Below, in pieces: positions 43,512 to 51,743 of a stretch of DNA of 64,000 nucleotides; within the stretch, counting starts at the first letter, position 1; each line of letters opens with the position of its first letter. Source of the stretch: a marine actinobacterium PHSC20C1 (GTDB lineage: Bacteria > Actinomycetota > Actinomycetes > Actinomycetales > Microbacteriaceae); contig CH672415.1 of assembly GCA_000153145.1 (NCBI GenBank), forward strand, positions 482,577 to 546,576. The letters are read 5' to 3'. Made by a program: the position numbers and the translations under genes. The notes below the pieces were generated by a model. It saw only the letters and a program-made list of their open reading frames with translations. It was not told the DNA's origin and did no database searches.

Positions 43512-44266
43512 TCTGGACCCTTTCCGCGACGGCGGCCACCGACTAACTCGACGAACCGGTCCTCGAGTGTTGAGGCACCACGCACTTCGTCAGTGGTGCC
43601 TGAGGCGAGCACTCGGCCGTCGGCAATGACGGCGACGTGGTCGCACATTCGCTGAACGAGATCCATGGCATGGCTTGAAACAATGACGGTTCCGCCGGAC
43701 TCTACGAAACCGTGCAGAATATCCCGGATGTTTGCTCCAGAAACGGGGTCAACCGACTCGAACGGCTCATCGAGAACGAGCACTTGCGGTGCATGGATTA
43801 GCGCGCACGCGAGGGCAATTTTCTTCGTCATGCCGGCCGAATAATCAACGACGAGCGTTCCGCTAGCAGCATCCAAGTCAAATAGTTCGAGGAGGTCTGC
43901 GGCGCGTTCGGCTACCACCGTGCGTTCCATCCCGCTAAGGAGGCCAGCGTAGGTGACTAACTGCAATCCCGTAAGGCGATCAAACAGCCGGACACCATCA
44001 CTGAGAACGCCTATGCGCCGCTTTGATTCGACGAGATGGGTCCAGACGTCGGTGCCGTGCACGGAAACAGTGCCGGAGTCTGGCCTGAGCAGCCCCGTCG
44101 CCATTGAGAGCGTTGTTGTTTTGCCTGCGCCATTTGGGCCAACGAGCCCAAAGAATGAGCCACGCGGAACGACGAGATCCACGGAATTCACCGCGAGCTT
44201 GTCGCCAAAACGTTTGGTGAGTCCGCTGATTTCCAGAGCGGGCGAGAGACTATTCACATCGGGCAC
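43493..44266 (-). CDS. ABC transporter ATP-binding protein
   Basis: A 257-residue ATPase: Walker A GPNGAGKTTTL (about 40-50), Q-loop preceded by DGVRLFDRLTG, signature VDYSAGMTKKIALACAL (SAGM in place of SGGQ), Walker B VLVLDEPFESVDP, H-loop VIVSSHAMD. The atypical signature is common in exporters of the CcmA/DrrA-like group. It begins with GTG close to TAGGCT and no ribosome binding site, so it may be leaderless. Partner permease overlaps downstream. Confidence 0.92.
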   Translation of the reverse strand: MPDVNSLSPALEISGLTKRFGDKLAVNSVDLVVPRGSFFGLVGPNGAGKTTTLSMATGLLRPDSGTVSVHGTDVWTHLVESKRRIGVLSDGVRLFDRLTGLQLVTYAGLLSGMERTVVAERAADLLELFDLDAASGTLVVDYSAGMTKKIALACALIHAPQVLVLDEPFESVDPVSGANIRDILHGFVESGGTVIVSSHAMDLVQRMCDHVAVIADGRVLASGTTDEVRGASTLEDRFVELVGGRRRGKGPEWLRIS

Positions 44267-44392
44267 ATGCCTAGCCTAAAACCGAATACCACTCACTGGG
44301 CGCTAGGCGATACATTCTGCGGCTGCGAGTAGATACTAGAGTCGAATAGTTGCGTGCGAATTCAGGGCGTCACGGTCAAATGAAAGGCTCTT

Positions 44393-44914
44393 ATGACGAT
44401 TACTGCTGCTGCCGATGGGTCAGCGCTCGGCAATCCAGGGCCAGCGGGATGGGCATGGTACGTCGACGACAACACCTGGGCTGCCGGCGGTTGGAAGCAC
44501 GCAACCAACAATCAGGGCGAGCTCATGGCCGTTCTCCAACTCTTCCGCTCGACCGCCCACGTCGATGATGACCTGCTGATCCTGTGCGACAGTCAGTATG
44601 TGATCAACTCTGTCACTAAGTGGATGCCCGGCTGGAAGAAAAAGGGATGGCGCAAGTCTGACGGCAAGCCGGTGATGAATGTCGATTTGCTCAAGCAGAT
44701 TGACGAGGCAATCACCGGACGACTTTACCGTTTTGAATGGGTACGCGGCCACGTTGGGCATCCGCTCAATGAAGCAGCCGATGTACGTGCCCGCGGTGCG
44801 GCCGAAGCCTTTCAACGTGGCGGTGTGTGTCCGGTTGGCCCGGGATACCCCGGCGCTACGGCTAGCGACGCAAGCCTGACCGAGCCTGCCAACGACATCG
44901 CTCCCCTGTTCTAG
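44393..44914 (+). CDS. rnhA: Ribonuclease HI family protein
   Basis: A 173-residue RNase H fold enzyme degrading the RNA strand of RNA-DNA hybrids. Catalytic residues are visible as AADGSALGNPGPAGW (Asp8), TNNQGELMAVLQL (Glu), ILCDSQYVINS (Asp) and PLNEAADVRAR (Asp), with the flexible His in VRGHVGHP. The basic handle (GWKKKGWRKSDGKPV) is present. A 35-residue low-complexity C-terminal tail extends beyond the enzyme core. AAAGG precedes the ATG. Confidence 0.93.
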   Translation: MTITAAADGSALGNPGPAGWAWYVDDNTWAAGGWKHATNNQGELMAVLQLFRSTAHVDDDLLILCDSQYVINSVTKWMPGWKKKGWRKSDGKPVMNVDLLKQIDEAITGRLYRFEWVRGHVGHPLNEAADVRARGAAEAFQRGGVCPVGPGYPGATASDASLTEPANDIAPLF

Positions 44915-44962
44915 CGGAGCCAGGGTAAATGCCCGTTTCCTTTTTTCGAAAGGTGTGAGTTG

Positions 44963-45715
44963 ATGCCGGACTTTCTCGTTGCGGGCGGAGCAGCTTTACT
45001 CTCCGGCAGCATGCTCGTTATCGGCGCGCTCGTTGCATGGTTTGTAAAAGTTCCGTCATCGGCGACTGCGGGCATTATGGCGTTTGGGGCCGGCGTATTG
45101 TTGTCAACATTGGCCTACGAACTTGTGCAAGATGCCAATGAGGGCGGTGGGGTTACCGCGACGATTGCAGGCTGCCTGGTCGGTGCCATAGCGTATGTGA
45201 TCGCCGATACAGTGCTAGCGCGCTATGGCGCGCAACATCGCAAACGCTCAGCTGGTTTGCAAGCCTCAGAGGGCGACAAACAGGGCAGCGGGACAGCTAT
45301 CGCGGTCGGCGCGCTCCTTGACGGCATCCCTGAGTCCCTTGTGCTCGGTCTCAGTGTTGTGGCTACCGGCGGAGTCAGTCTTCCTCTGCTGGTGGCGTTC
45401 GGGCTATCCAATGTCCCGGAGGGGCTTTCCGCGAGTGCGGGAATGAAACAGTCTGGCCGTTCTGCACGCTACGTCTTTGGGGTGTGGGGCAGCATCGCGG
45501 TGGCGAGCGGGATCGCGGCGATGCTCGGGACCTTCATGCTCGCTAGCGCAAGCGAGTCCACCATCGCATTCGTAACAACAGTCGCTGCGGGAGCGATTTT
45601 GGCGATGCTGTCGAACACGATGATTCCCGAGGCATTTGCGCGCGATCGCACAATAACCGGGCTCATCGTTACTGTCGGATTCCTGACAGCGTTCGCGCTT
45701 CACGAGCTTGGCTAG
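44963..45715 (+). CDS. ZIP-family divalent metal transporter
   Basis: A 250-residue protein with about eight helices and a cytoplasmic loop (about residues 88-112). The ZIP metal sites in helices 4 and 5 appear as ALLDGIPESLVLG and FGLSNVPEGLSAS; the canonical HNxPEG and HE motifs are changed (Asp-Gly and Ser-Asn replace His positions), so specificity may differ from zinc uptake. The start ATG has AAAGGTG about seven bases upstream; the preceding TTG is in frame but less likely. Confidence 0.85.
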   Translation: MPDFLVAGGAALLSGSMLVIGALVAWFVKVPSSATAGIMAFGAGVLLSTLAYELVQDANEGGGVTATIAGCLVGAIAYVIADTVLARYGAQHRKRSAGLQASEGDKQGSGTAIAVGALLDGIPESLVLGLSVVATGGVSLPLLVAFGLSNVPEGLSASAGMKQSGRSARYVFGVWGSIAVASGIAAMLGTFMLASASESTIAFVTTVAAGAILAMLSNTMIPEAFARDRTITGLIVTVGFLTAFALHELG

Positions 45716-45754
45716 GCGCTGTAATCTCTAGTGTCCGTCCGTCCGTCGGGCGTG

Positions 45755-45776
45755 GCCTAGGCGCCTAGGCGCCTAG
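45755..45776. repeat. 8-bp tandem repeat rich in CTAG at a convergent gene junction
   Basis: Units of GCGCCTAG (8 bp) occur at 45761-45768 and 45769-45776, preceded by a partial unit GCCTAG (45755-45760). The tract is also self-complementary (CTAGGCGCCTAG) and could form a hairpin between the convergent ZIP and aminopeptidase genes; the last unit contains the aminopeptidase stop codon. A short GTCC tandem (45733-45746) lies just upstream. No T-run follows. Confidence 0.6.
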
Positions 45777-47074
45777 TGCTCGGGTGAGAAGAACGCTGAA
45801 ATGGCGGCGCTGAGCGCGAGCGGGTCTGCAACGCCGCACAGTTCGCGCGCCGAGTGCATCGAGAGCAGTGGCAGTCCAACATCGATCGTACGGATGCCCA
45901 GTCGAGTTGCCGTGATCGGCCCAATCGTCGAGCCACACGGCATGTCATTGTTTGAGACAAACTCTTGGTACTCGACGCCAGCTTGGCGGCAAGCACGAGC
46001 CCACTCTGCAGCACCAACACCATCCGTGGCATAGCGCTGGTTGGCGTTAATTTTTAGCAATGGCCCTCCGCCGAGACGCGGGCGGTTTGCCGGGTCGTGA
46101 CGTTCCGGGTAGTTCGGGTGTGCAGCGTGACCAGCGTCTGACGAGAGACACCATGAATCAGCTACTGCGCGCATCCGATCGGTATCTGTGCCGCCGAGCC
46201 CACCACCGATTCGCGCCAAGAGGTCGGCAAGAAATGGCCCTGCGGCGCCCGAACGAGTTGCGGAGCCGACCTCTTCGTGGTCGAACGCGACAAACACGGG
46301 GATGTGATCAAGCTTGGTATTGAGACCGAGGAGAGCTACGAGCCCCGCGTGAACTGATGAGAGGTTGTCGAGACGGCCCGAGGCAAAAAGTTCTTGATTG
46401 AGGCCAAAGACGGCGGGCGCAGCCGTGTCGGCGACAACAATGTCGTAGCCGTCAATGTCTGCTCCAGAACGCTTCGATGACTCGGTTGAGAGGAGGGTCG
46501 CCAGATGGTCGAGCAGATCGGCATCGCCCTGCTCGCCCAATCCCACAACCGGATTCATGTGGGCTTGACGCTTGAGCGTCAATCCATCGTTGACCTTGCG
46601 ATCAAGATGCACTGCGAGCTGCGGAAAGCGCAATAGCGGCCCGGTGCGCACGAGCTCCGTGGTTCCGTCACTGAAGATAATTCGTCCAGCCAATTCAAGT
46701 TCACGGTCAAGCCACGAGTTCAGCAGCGGCCCACCGTAAACTTCTACTCCGGCCTGCAGCATCCCTTCCGAACCTGTTGTCGGTTTTGGCTTGAGCTTAA
46801 AGCTCGGAGAATCAGTGTGAGCGCCGAGGATGCGGAACGGAGTTGTTGCCGTCGCCTTCGTCGGCTGAATCCATGCTGCGATCGCGCCGTCGCGGATCAC
46901 GAAATACTTGGCGGCCTTGCGGGTACGAGCGCCATTCCAGTCGTCGACCTCGTGTAACTCACTGAAACCAGCATCCCGGAGCCGGCGGGCAGACTCTTCT
47001 ACCGCGTGAAAGGACGACGGGGATGCAGCAACAAAGCTAGCGAGATCATTTACGTGTGTGAGCGCGGCAGTCAT
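45773..47074 (-). CDS. M18-family aminopeptidase
   Basis: A 433-residue dodecameric-type aspartyl aminopeptidase. Two-metal ligands and catalytic residues are visible in AHTDSPSFKLKP, ASGRLDNLSSVHAGL (bridging Asp), AFDHEEVGSATRSGA (Glu pair), SDAGHAAHPNY, SNNDMPCGSTIGPITATRLG and LLSMHSARELCG (final His). The N-terminal start MTAALTHVNDLASFVAASPS is typical. It removes N-terminal acidic or neutral residues from peptides in the cytoplasm. Confidence 0.94.
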   Translation of the reverse strand: MTAALTHVNDLASFVAASPSSFHAVEESARRLRDAGFSELHEVDDWNGARTRKAAKYFVIRDGAIAAWIQPTKATATTPFRILGAHTDSPSFKLKPKPTTGSEGMLQAGVEVYGGPLLNSWLDRELELAGRIIFSDGTTELVRTGPLLRFPQLAVHLDRKVNDGLTLKRQAHMNPVVGLGEQGDADLLDHLATLLSTESSKRSGADIDGYDIVVADTAAPAVFGLNQELFASGRLDNLSSVHAGLVALLGLNTKLDHIPVFVAFDHEEVGSATRSGAAGPFLADLLARIGGGLGGTDTDRMRAVADSWCLSSDAGHAAHPNYPERHDPANRPRLGGGPLLKINANQRYATDGVGAAEWARACRQAGVEYQEFVSNNDMPCGSTIGPITATRLGIRTIDVGLPLLSMHSARELCGVADPLALSAAISAFFSPEH

Positions 47075-47134
47075 GCGTCAATTCTTGCACTGAATGTTGA
47101 GCGTTCCACTCGCGGAAGCGCGTTTGCGTTATGG

Positions 47135-48454
47135 CTAGAACCAGATGCTCAGCCATGGAGTGACGGGCGAATGGAAGGTGCGCTCAACGATGATCGAAGC
47201 GCCCTCGGTCACCTCTGTTACGCGTCCAGCGGCGACGAGCGAACTGGCGGTCACTCCCCCGAGGTACAGAGAGCTGAGCTCATTTACGGTGAGCGCAAGC
47301 AACGCGGTCTCGGCATCAAAGGCGTCCACCTTCGTTACTCGAGGTACCCCAGAGTCGTTTGTTTCGAGAAGAAAACGACCTTCAGCGAACCCGAGAGCAT
47401 CGCTGACGTCGAATCCGATGCGAGCGTGACCGGCGTAGCTTCGTGAACTCAATGACGCGACCACATCCAGAATTCGAAGCCAGAGATGGTCGATCGGAGC
47501 TTGCGAGACCGCTCGCCGATCAGTCAGGTGCCACAGCAGGGGCTCATCGACCGAGCGCAACTCGGCGCGCACTTCACGAACCAAATCAACCTCAAGAATA
47601 TAACGCCACAAGGCTTCGTATGCCTCTGGAGTTTCCGCGAGAAGGTAATCGACGGTCAGCTTGTGGTTAGTAAAGTCAAGACCGCCGCCTGTAACGCGAT
47701 AGACCACATAACCGCGTGGTGTTCCACTGTCGTCATCAAACTGCACGATCCGCGTTTTCTTGGTGTAGTCCTCATCGCCCGGTGCTAGCCCAGCGATTTG
47801 ATCCCAACGCAGCGGCCACCCGGCGATTTGGCCCGGCGTCGATAGGCGGATGCGGTCGAACATCTCTGGCGCGCCGCTGGTGAAGTCAGTGGCAGAGACA
47901 GGCTGTAGACGGCCACGGCGCTCGGCTGACGTCAATGTCGCCCGCGTGGTGTCTATCGTGAGGTCTGCGGCAAAGACAGCAGGACCAAATCCGAAACGAC
48001 CATAGATCGTGGACTCAGATACTGTGAGCATCGCCATCGGCACACCCATTTCAGCAGCCGAGCGCAGTTCGCCCTCAAGAAGAGACCGCGCAATTCCTCG
48101 CCGTCGATGAGTCGGTGAAACAGTGACGGAGCTAATCGCCCACGCGTCGATGCTGCGTCCGCCTGGAACTGTCAGTTGCTCGGTCCATGAACTAGTCGTC
48201 GCCACCGGAACTTCAGGCGCGACTAAGCGGTCATCCCATACGCCAACCGTGCGCCGGTACGTTACGCCCGCGAAACTTGAATCAACCTGCTCCGTAGACA
48301 TCGCTGGTCCGTGAAAACCTCGAGAGTCGGCCTGAAACCAGGCAGCGAAGTCTTCTCGATTCGACGTGTCCACCAAGCCATAACGCAATCCAGCGCTGGC
48401 CAATAATGCTGTCGAGGTCTCGTCTGCGGGGTGTTTAGCGAAGTCGTTCGTCAT
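47135..48454 (-). CDS. Eis-like GNAT acetyltransferase
   Basis: A 439-residue protein with the Eis architecture: N-terminal GNAT domain (acetyl-CoA loop VSPTHRRRGIARSLLEGELR, about 112-131), a second degenerate GNAT domain and a C-terminal SCP2-like domain. The general-acid Tyr lies in ESTIYGRFGFGPA (about 155) and the protein ends in a free Phe carboxylate (SIWF), both required in mycobacterial Eis. Eis proteins acetylate multiple amines of aminoglycosides, peptides or polyamines; the natural substrate here is unknown. It is separated by 21 bp from the DarT-like gene upstream. Confidence 0.87.
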   Translation of the reverse strand: MTNDFAKHPADETSTALLASAGLRYGLVDTSNREDFAAWFQADSRGFHGPAMSTEQVDSSFAGVTYRRTVGVWDDRLVAPEVPVATTSSWTEQLTVPGGRSIDAWAISSVTVSPTHRRRGIARSLLEGELRSAAEMGVPMAMLTVSESTIYGRFGFGPAVFAADLTIDTTRATLTSAERRGRLQPVSATDFTSGAPEMFDRIRLSTPGQIAGWPLRWDQIAGLAPGDEDYTKKTRIVQFDDDSGTPRGYVVYRVTGGGLDFTNHKLTVDYLLAETPEAYEALWRYILEVDLVREVRAELRSVDEPLLWHLTDRRAVSQAPIDHLWLRILDVVASLSSRSYAGHARIGFDVSDALGFAEGRFLLETNDSGVPRVTKVDAFDAETALLALTVNELSSLYLGGVTASSLVAAGRVTEVTEGASIIVERTFHSPVTPWLSIWF

Positions 48455-48475
48455 ACCGCAACGCTATCGCGAACC

Positions 48476-49225
48476 CTACTGAATGAACCACGGCGGATAG
48501 ACCGCCACTTTGGTTACGAAGGATGCAGCGTCGAGCAACTCTTTCACCCGATCGCGAGCTTTGTCGCTAGCAACTCCGACAAGTTGCACTTCGTCGAAGG
48601 CGAATGAACCGTGGATAAGCACTTCTGCGTCTTCGGTGAGTTCGTCGGCACGCAAATTTCCGAGCATACGCGTCATCGCTCCCTCGTCGGTCGCAAAGAT
48701 CGTCTCACCGGCCGCCGCATCTCCGTCTGCCAGAACGGCGTCGGTGCCGAGCGCACGAATCGTAGTTACGAGGAACACGAAATCGGAGGATGACGCAGCT
48801 CGAGCGGCATCCGACCAGCGCGGTTCTCCAGCGCCGTCGCGAAGCTCCCGCCACGTATTCGACTCAGGAACGAGACTAAACGGCACGTAGCGATCGACAG
48901 TCTCGCCAGTGCTGAGCGATGCCGTTCCGCGCATCTCGCGGGTCAGCGGAGAGCTGACATCCAAAATTGGGGATTCGATTTGAGCAGCGGCCACCAATTG
49001 GCCCGTCAGCAGAATATTTTCAAGATTGCTGATGTGGGTGACGTGGTAGACACGTTGATCAGCTAGCGCCGGCATCTTCGAACTGGATGCGCGAGGAGCC
49101 CCGGGAACTCGTTTTGCACGCGACGTCGACGCGGCGCGGGTAACCGGCTTGACGGGCGCAGCCTTAGGGAAGCAGGAATCACACAGTTGATTCTCGAAGC
49201 CGTGGATGCACTCGGTGCCGCTCAT
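48476..49225 (-). CDS. DarT-like (DUF4433) protein with N-terminal zinc ribbon
   Basis: A 249-residue protein. Residues 6-19 (CIHGFENQLCDSCF) form a probable zinc ribbon; a basic low-complexity linker follows (to about 55). The rest resembles the DarT/DUF4433 ADP-ribosyltransferase fold: VYHVTHISNLENILLTGQL (NAD-binding strand and helix), YVPFSLVPESNTWRE in the place of the usual VPFYFAPRSPML, and DAEVLIHGSFAFDEVQLVGV, where the Glu matches the catalytic Glu block (AEVLV). The Arg of FAPRS is missing, so specificity or activity may be altered. GAGAGAGG precedes the ATG. No DarG macrodomain antitoxin gene is adjacent. Confidence 0.72.
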   Translation of the reverse strand: MSGTECIHGFENQLCDSCFPKAAPVKPVTRAASTSRAKRVPGAPRASSSKMPALADQRVYHVTHISNLENILLTGQLVAAAQIESPILDVSSPLTREMRGTASLSTGETVDRYVPFSLVPESNTWRELRDGAGEPRWSDAARAASSSDFVFLVTTIRALGTDAVLADGDAAAGETIFATDEGAMTRMLGNLRADELTEDAEVLIHGSFAFDEVQLVGVASDKARDRVKELLDAASFVTKVAVYPPWFIQ

Positions 49226-49276
49226 TAGGTCCTCTCTCGGAGTTCAGAAATGACCTCCGTACCCAAGGTACGGCAA

Positions 49277-50527
49277 TTATTGCAATCGCATTGCCGCCTG
49301 TGCGCGCTGGGCCAGTTCCCGCAGTAGCGTTTCATGACTCGAATCAAAGATGCGGGGCGTGGTGTCGAAGATGCAAACTGCCCCAATTATTTCCCCGCTG
49401 GGCGTCGAAATCGGATACCCGGCGTAAAAGCGAATAAGGGGACCACGCACAACCCAAGGATGGTCAGCGAATCGTTCGTCAAGCAATGTGTCCTCGAGAA
49501 CGACGAGTCCCTCTGTCGTGAATGCGGTGCTACAGAATGCACCAGCCTCTTCGCGTCTCAAATCACCGACACCGGATGTTGACGTAAACCAATGTGCTTG
49601 TTGATCGTGGAACGTAACGGCAGCCCCCGTTGTGCCGAACATCAGTCGTGCAGCGTCCATTACTTTTTCCAGCGCGACAGCTACTGAATTGGCAGTGAGT
49701 ACAGAACCATCGAATGCTGCATCGTTGGCGGTGGCTTCAGCCGCAGGGTTTGAGTCGGCAGCAGAGTAAGCCTGAGGATTGAGCTTCTGAGGAACAGCGA
49801 CGTGAGTCAGTCGAGAGGCAATGGCGGGTGCAAGCTCACGGGCCCAATGCGCGTAGGTGTGACTCTCTAAAGCTACGCGGGGCCCGCCTGATGGCGTCGT
49901 GACAGGAACGAAAGTAACGCTCGAACGAGTAGCGCATAGCTCTTCGCTAATCTCGTTGAGGGTCACTGCGTTGGCATTGACGATGCGCAGTAGTGGTCCT
50001 GGGAGCGACAGCAACTCATCGACAGGTGCGATTCCCAAGACAAAGGTCTGGAGTACGCCGCCGCCGCGTTCCTCGATTGTGTCGAGCACCGTGGTTACGT
50101 CTCGTCGCCAGGCAAAGATAGAGCGCATTCGGAGCACCTCGCCTCCGCCCAGGGTCAGCACGAGGGCGTCGAACCGCTCTAAACGTGACCACTCGATAAC
50201 GACGCCGGCATCGGCTGCCGACATTGAAGGATCCGCAACGATGTCGACACCGCATCCTCGACTAGTAAGTGCTGCGAGATTGCGAGCAAGATGACCGCCG
50301 AGCCCTAGCTCATGGGTGCTAACGCCGTAGCCGGTCGCCTTGCCTGGACCCAGAAGCAAAATGCGGTCAGGATCAGGACCCACGGCCTCAGCGCGCGGGT
50401 TATCACTGGGTACAGCGAGTCTCTGCCAAACCTGCGGATACGCAGCAAGACACAACTTGACAATTGGCCACGCCAAAAGCGCAACATATCTCCGAAGCAA
50501 TCGTTTCCCACCCGAACGTCCAGACAC
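49277..50527 (-). CDS. SGNH-like (degenerate) domain fused to a GAF domain
   Basis: A 416-residue protein: N-terminal membrane-associated hydrophobic helix (about 12-32), an SGNH/GDSL-like module (about 55-245) and a C-terminal GAF domain (about 285-412; LRREEAGAFCSTAF, RFYAGYPISTPSGEIIGAVC). In the SGNH module block I, normally GDSxxxG with the catalytic Ser, reads LLLGPGKATGYGVSTHELGL, and the C-terminal DxxH dyad is absent (HTYAHWARELAPAIASRL), so hydrolase activity is doubtful. GTG with GAGGG five bases upstream is preferred over TTG at 50539. A shorter paralogue lies at 51744-52457. Possibly a sensory or scaffold protein. Confidence 0.7.
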   Translation of the reverse strand: MSGRSGGKRLLRRYVALLAWPIVKLCLAAYPQVWQRLAVPSDNPRAEAVGPDPDRILLLGPGKATGYGVSTHELGLGGHLARNLAALTSRGCGVDIVADPSMSAADAGVVIEWSRLERFDALVLTLGGGEVLRMRSIFAWRRDVTTVLDTIEERGGGVLQTFVLGIAPVDELLSLPGPLLRIVNANAVTLNEISEELCATRSSVTFVPVTTPSGGPRVALESHTYAHWARELAPAIASRLTHVAVPQKLNPQAYSAADSNPAAEATANDAAFDGSVLTANSVAVALEKVMDAARLMFGTTGAAVTFHDQQAHWFTSTSGVGDLRREEAGAFCSTAFTTEGLVVLEDTLLDERFADHPWVVRGPLIRFYAGYPISTPSGEIIGAVCIFDTTPRIFDSSHETLLRELAQRAQAAMRLQ

Positions 50528-50546
50528 GGACGCCCTCAACCTACAG

Positions 50547-50570
50547 AGTATAGACCTGAAAACTTTTCAG
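50547..50570 (-). promoter_or_regulatory. Palindromic operator and -10 of the SGNH-GAF gene
   Basis: On the minus strand the -10 TATACT (50552-50547) is immediately preceded, three bases upstream, by a 15-bp perfect palindrome with arms CTGAAAA and TTTTCAG (50556-50570) around a single central base, occupying the promoter spacer. This is the position of a repressor operator. No gene for an obvious dedicated regulator is adjacent, except the DNA-binding-like DUF5997 gene upstream. Confidence 0.5.
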
Positions 50571-50598
50571 TAGGGGGCAATCTAGATAAAACTGAGAA

Positions 50599-50961
50599 TT
50601 ATTTTCCTGCTGCTTTGGTTGCGCGTTCGGATTTGATGCGTGCATTCTCGTCATTGACGGCAGCATGGACCGAGCGTTCTGCAACCAGCCACTGGGGCAT
50701 TTCGACGAGCAGAGCTTTGATCTCTGCAGAAGTCATGACATCAGGGGCACCAGCGCGCGCAAGACCTGAAGTGGAGACGCCCAATTTCTGTGCAACCACC
50801 TGTCGAGGATGAGGACCTTCGCTGCGCAGTTTGGTCAACCATTCTGGCGGTGACTCGAGCAGCGCAGCGAATTCCTCGCGACTAATTTCAGAGTCACGGA
50901 ACTCATCTGGAGTGGCTGGCAAGTAAATGCCAAGCTTCTTGGCAACTGTCGCGGGCTTCAT
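50599..50961 (-). CDS. DUF5997 family protein
   Basis: A 120-residue protein matching the actinobacterial DUF5997 family: MKPATVAKKLGIYLPATPDE at the N-terminus, then ISREEFAALLESPPEWLTKL and VVAQKLGVSTSGLARAG. The two repeats of a helix pair beginning with KKLG or QKLG resemble helix-turn-helix units, but DNA binding is not shown. The ATG at 50961 fits the family N-terminus; a GTG at 50976 would add five residues. It is divergent from the LysR-substrate-domain gene, its usual neighbour. Confidence 0.78.
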   Translation of the reverse strand: MKPATVAKKLGIYLPATPDEFRDSEISREEFAALLESPPEWLTKLRSEGPHPRQVVAQKLGVSTSGLARAGAPDVMTSAEIKALLVEMPQWLVAERSVHAAVNDENARIKSERATKAAGK

Positions 50962-50998
50962 GGTCTGGACTGGCACCTCCCAAGACTAACCTGAACGC

Positions 50999-51712
50999 AT
51001 GCCTTCTTCATTCACCGTCGCCTTTGTGCTCGGAGCGACTCCGGGTAAATGGGCTCGCGTCTGGCACGAGAGGCTTGCCGACGTTGCTCTCAACCTTGTT
51101 CCGTGTGAGCAGGATGATGCGATGGAGATGCTGCGAAGCGGCACTGCAGACGTTGCCCTTGTTCGACTCCCCATTGACCGTGCTGTCGATAGTGACCGTC
51201 CGCTTGCGGCAATTCCGCTCTACACAGAGCGTGCCGTGGTTGTGGTTCCCAAGGATCACGCCATCGCCAAGACAGACTCAGTCCACTTGAACGAACTCGC
51301 GACGGAAAACCAAATTCCTGGAGAGTGGCGTGCTGCCACCGAGCTGGTAGCGACGAACGTCGGAGTAGCAGTGATGCCTCAATCCGTTGCACGAGCACTA
51401 ATGCGACGGGATGTATCGGCTCACCTCATTGATGATGGCCCCGAGTGGCAAGTCGCTGTCGCGTGGCGCGATGGTTCTGTCGACCCTCATGTCGAGGAGT
51501 TCATTGGCATTGTTCGCGGGCGTACTGCGCGAAGCTCACGAGGAACGGCCGTTGGATCAGAGTCTGACGGCGCTGCTGCGGAATCCAACCCCACTAAGAA
51601 GTCGGGTAAGAAGCAACCGGATCCGAAACGTAGTGCCGCGCGCCAACAGCACCCTCAAGGCAAAGTGCGTAGGCCTGCCCGTCCTGGTAAACACAAACCG
51701 AAATGGCGCTAG
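50999..51712 (+). CDS. LysR-type substrate-binding domain protein lacking HTH
   Basis: A 237-residue protein: a periplasmic-binding-like LysR effector domain (FTVAFVLGATPGKWARVWHE, RSGTADVALVRLP, ERAVVVVPKDH, NVGVAVMPQSVAR, DPHVEEFIGIVRG) without the N-terminal HTH, followed by a 60-residue Lys/Arg/Pro-rich tail. The basic tail may bind nucleic acid or a partner. The HTH function may be supplied by the divergent DUF5997 protein, with which it is commonly paired; this is inference. Start chosen at the first ATG, 37 bp from the divergent gene's start. Confidence 0.8.
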   Translation: MPSSFTVAFVLGATPGKWARVWHERLADVALNLVPCEQDDAMEMLRSGTADVALVRLPIDRAVDSDRPLAAIPLYTERAVVVVPKDHAIAKTDSVHLNELATENQIPGEWRAATELVATNVGVAVMPQSVARALMRRDVSAHLIDDGPEWQVAVAWRDGSVDPHVEEFIGIVRGRTARSSRGTAVGSESDGAAAESNPTKKSGKKQPDPKRSAARQQHPQGKVRRPARPGKHKPKWR

Positions 51713-51743
51713 CGCCTGCAGGGCAGAAACTCGAGAAGCGCGG

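Noticed and set aside
44925..44946. Possible terminator between rnhA and the ZIP gene (GGG/CCC with T6)
   Set aside because: The stem has only three to four pairs and the T-run is separated from it, so it is too weak to call.
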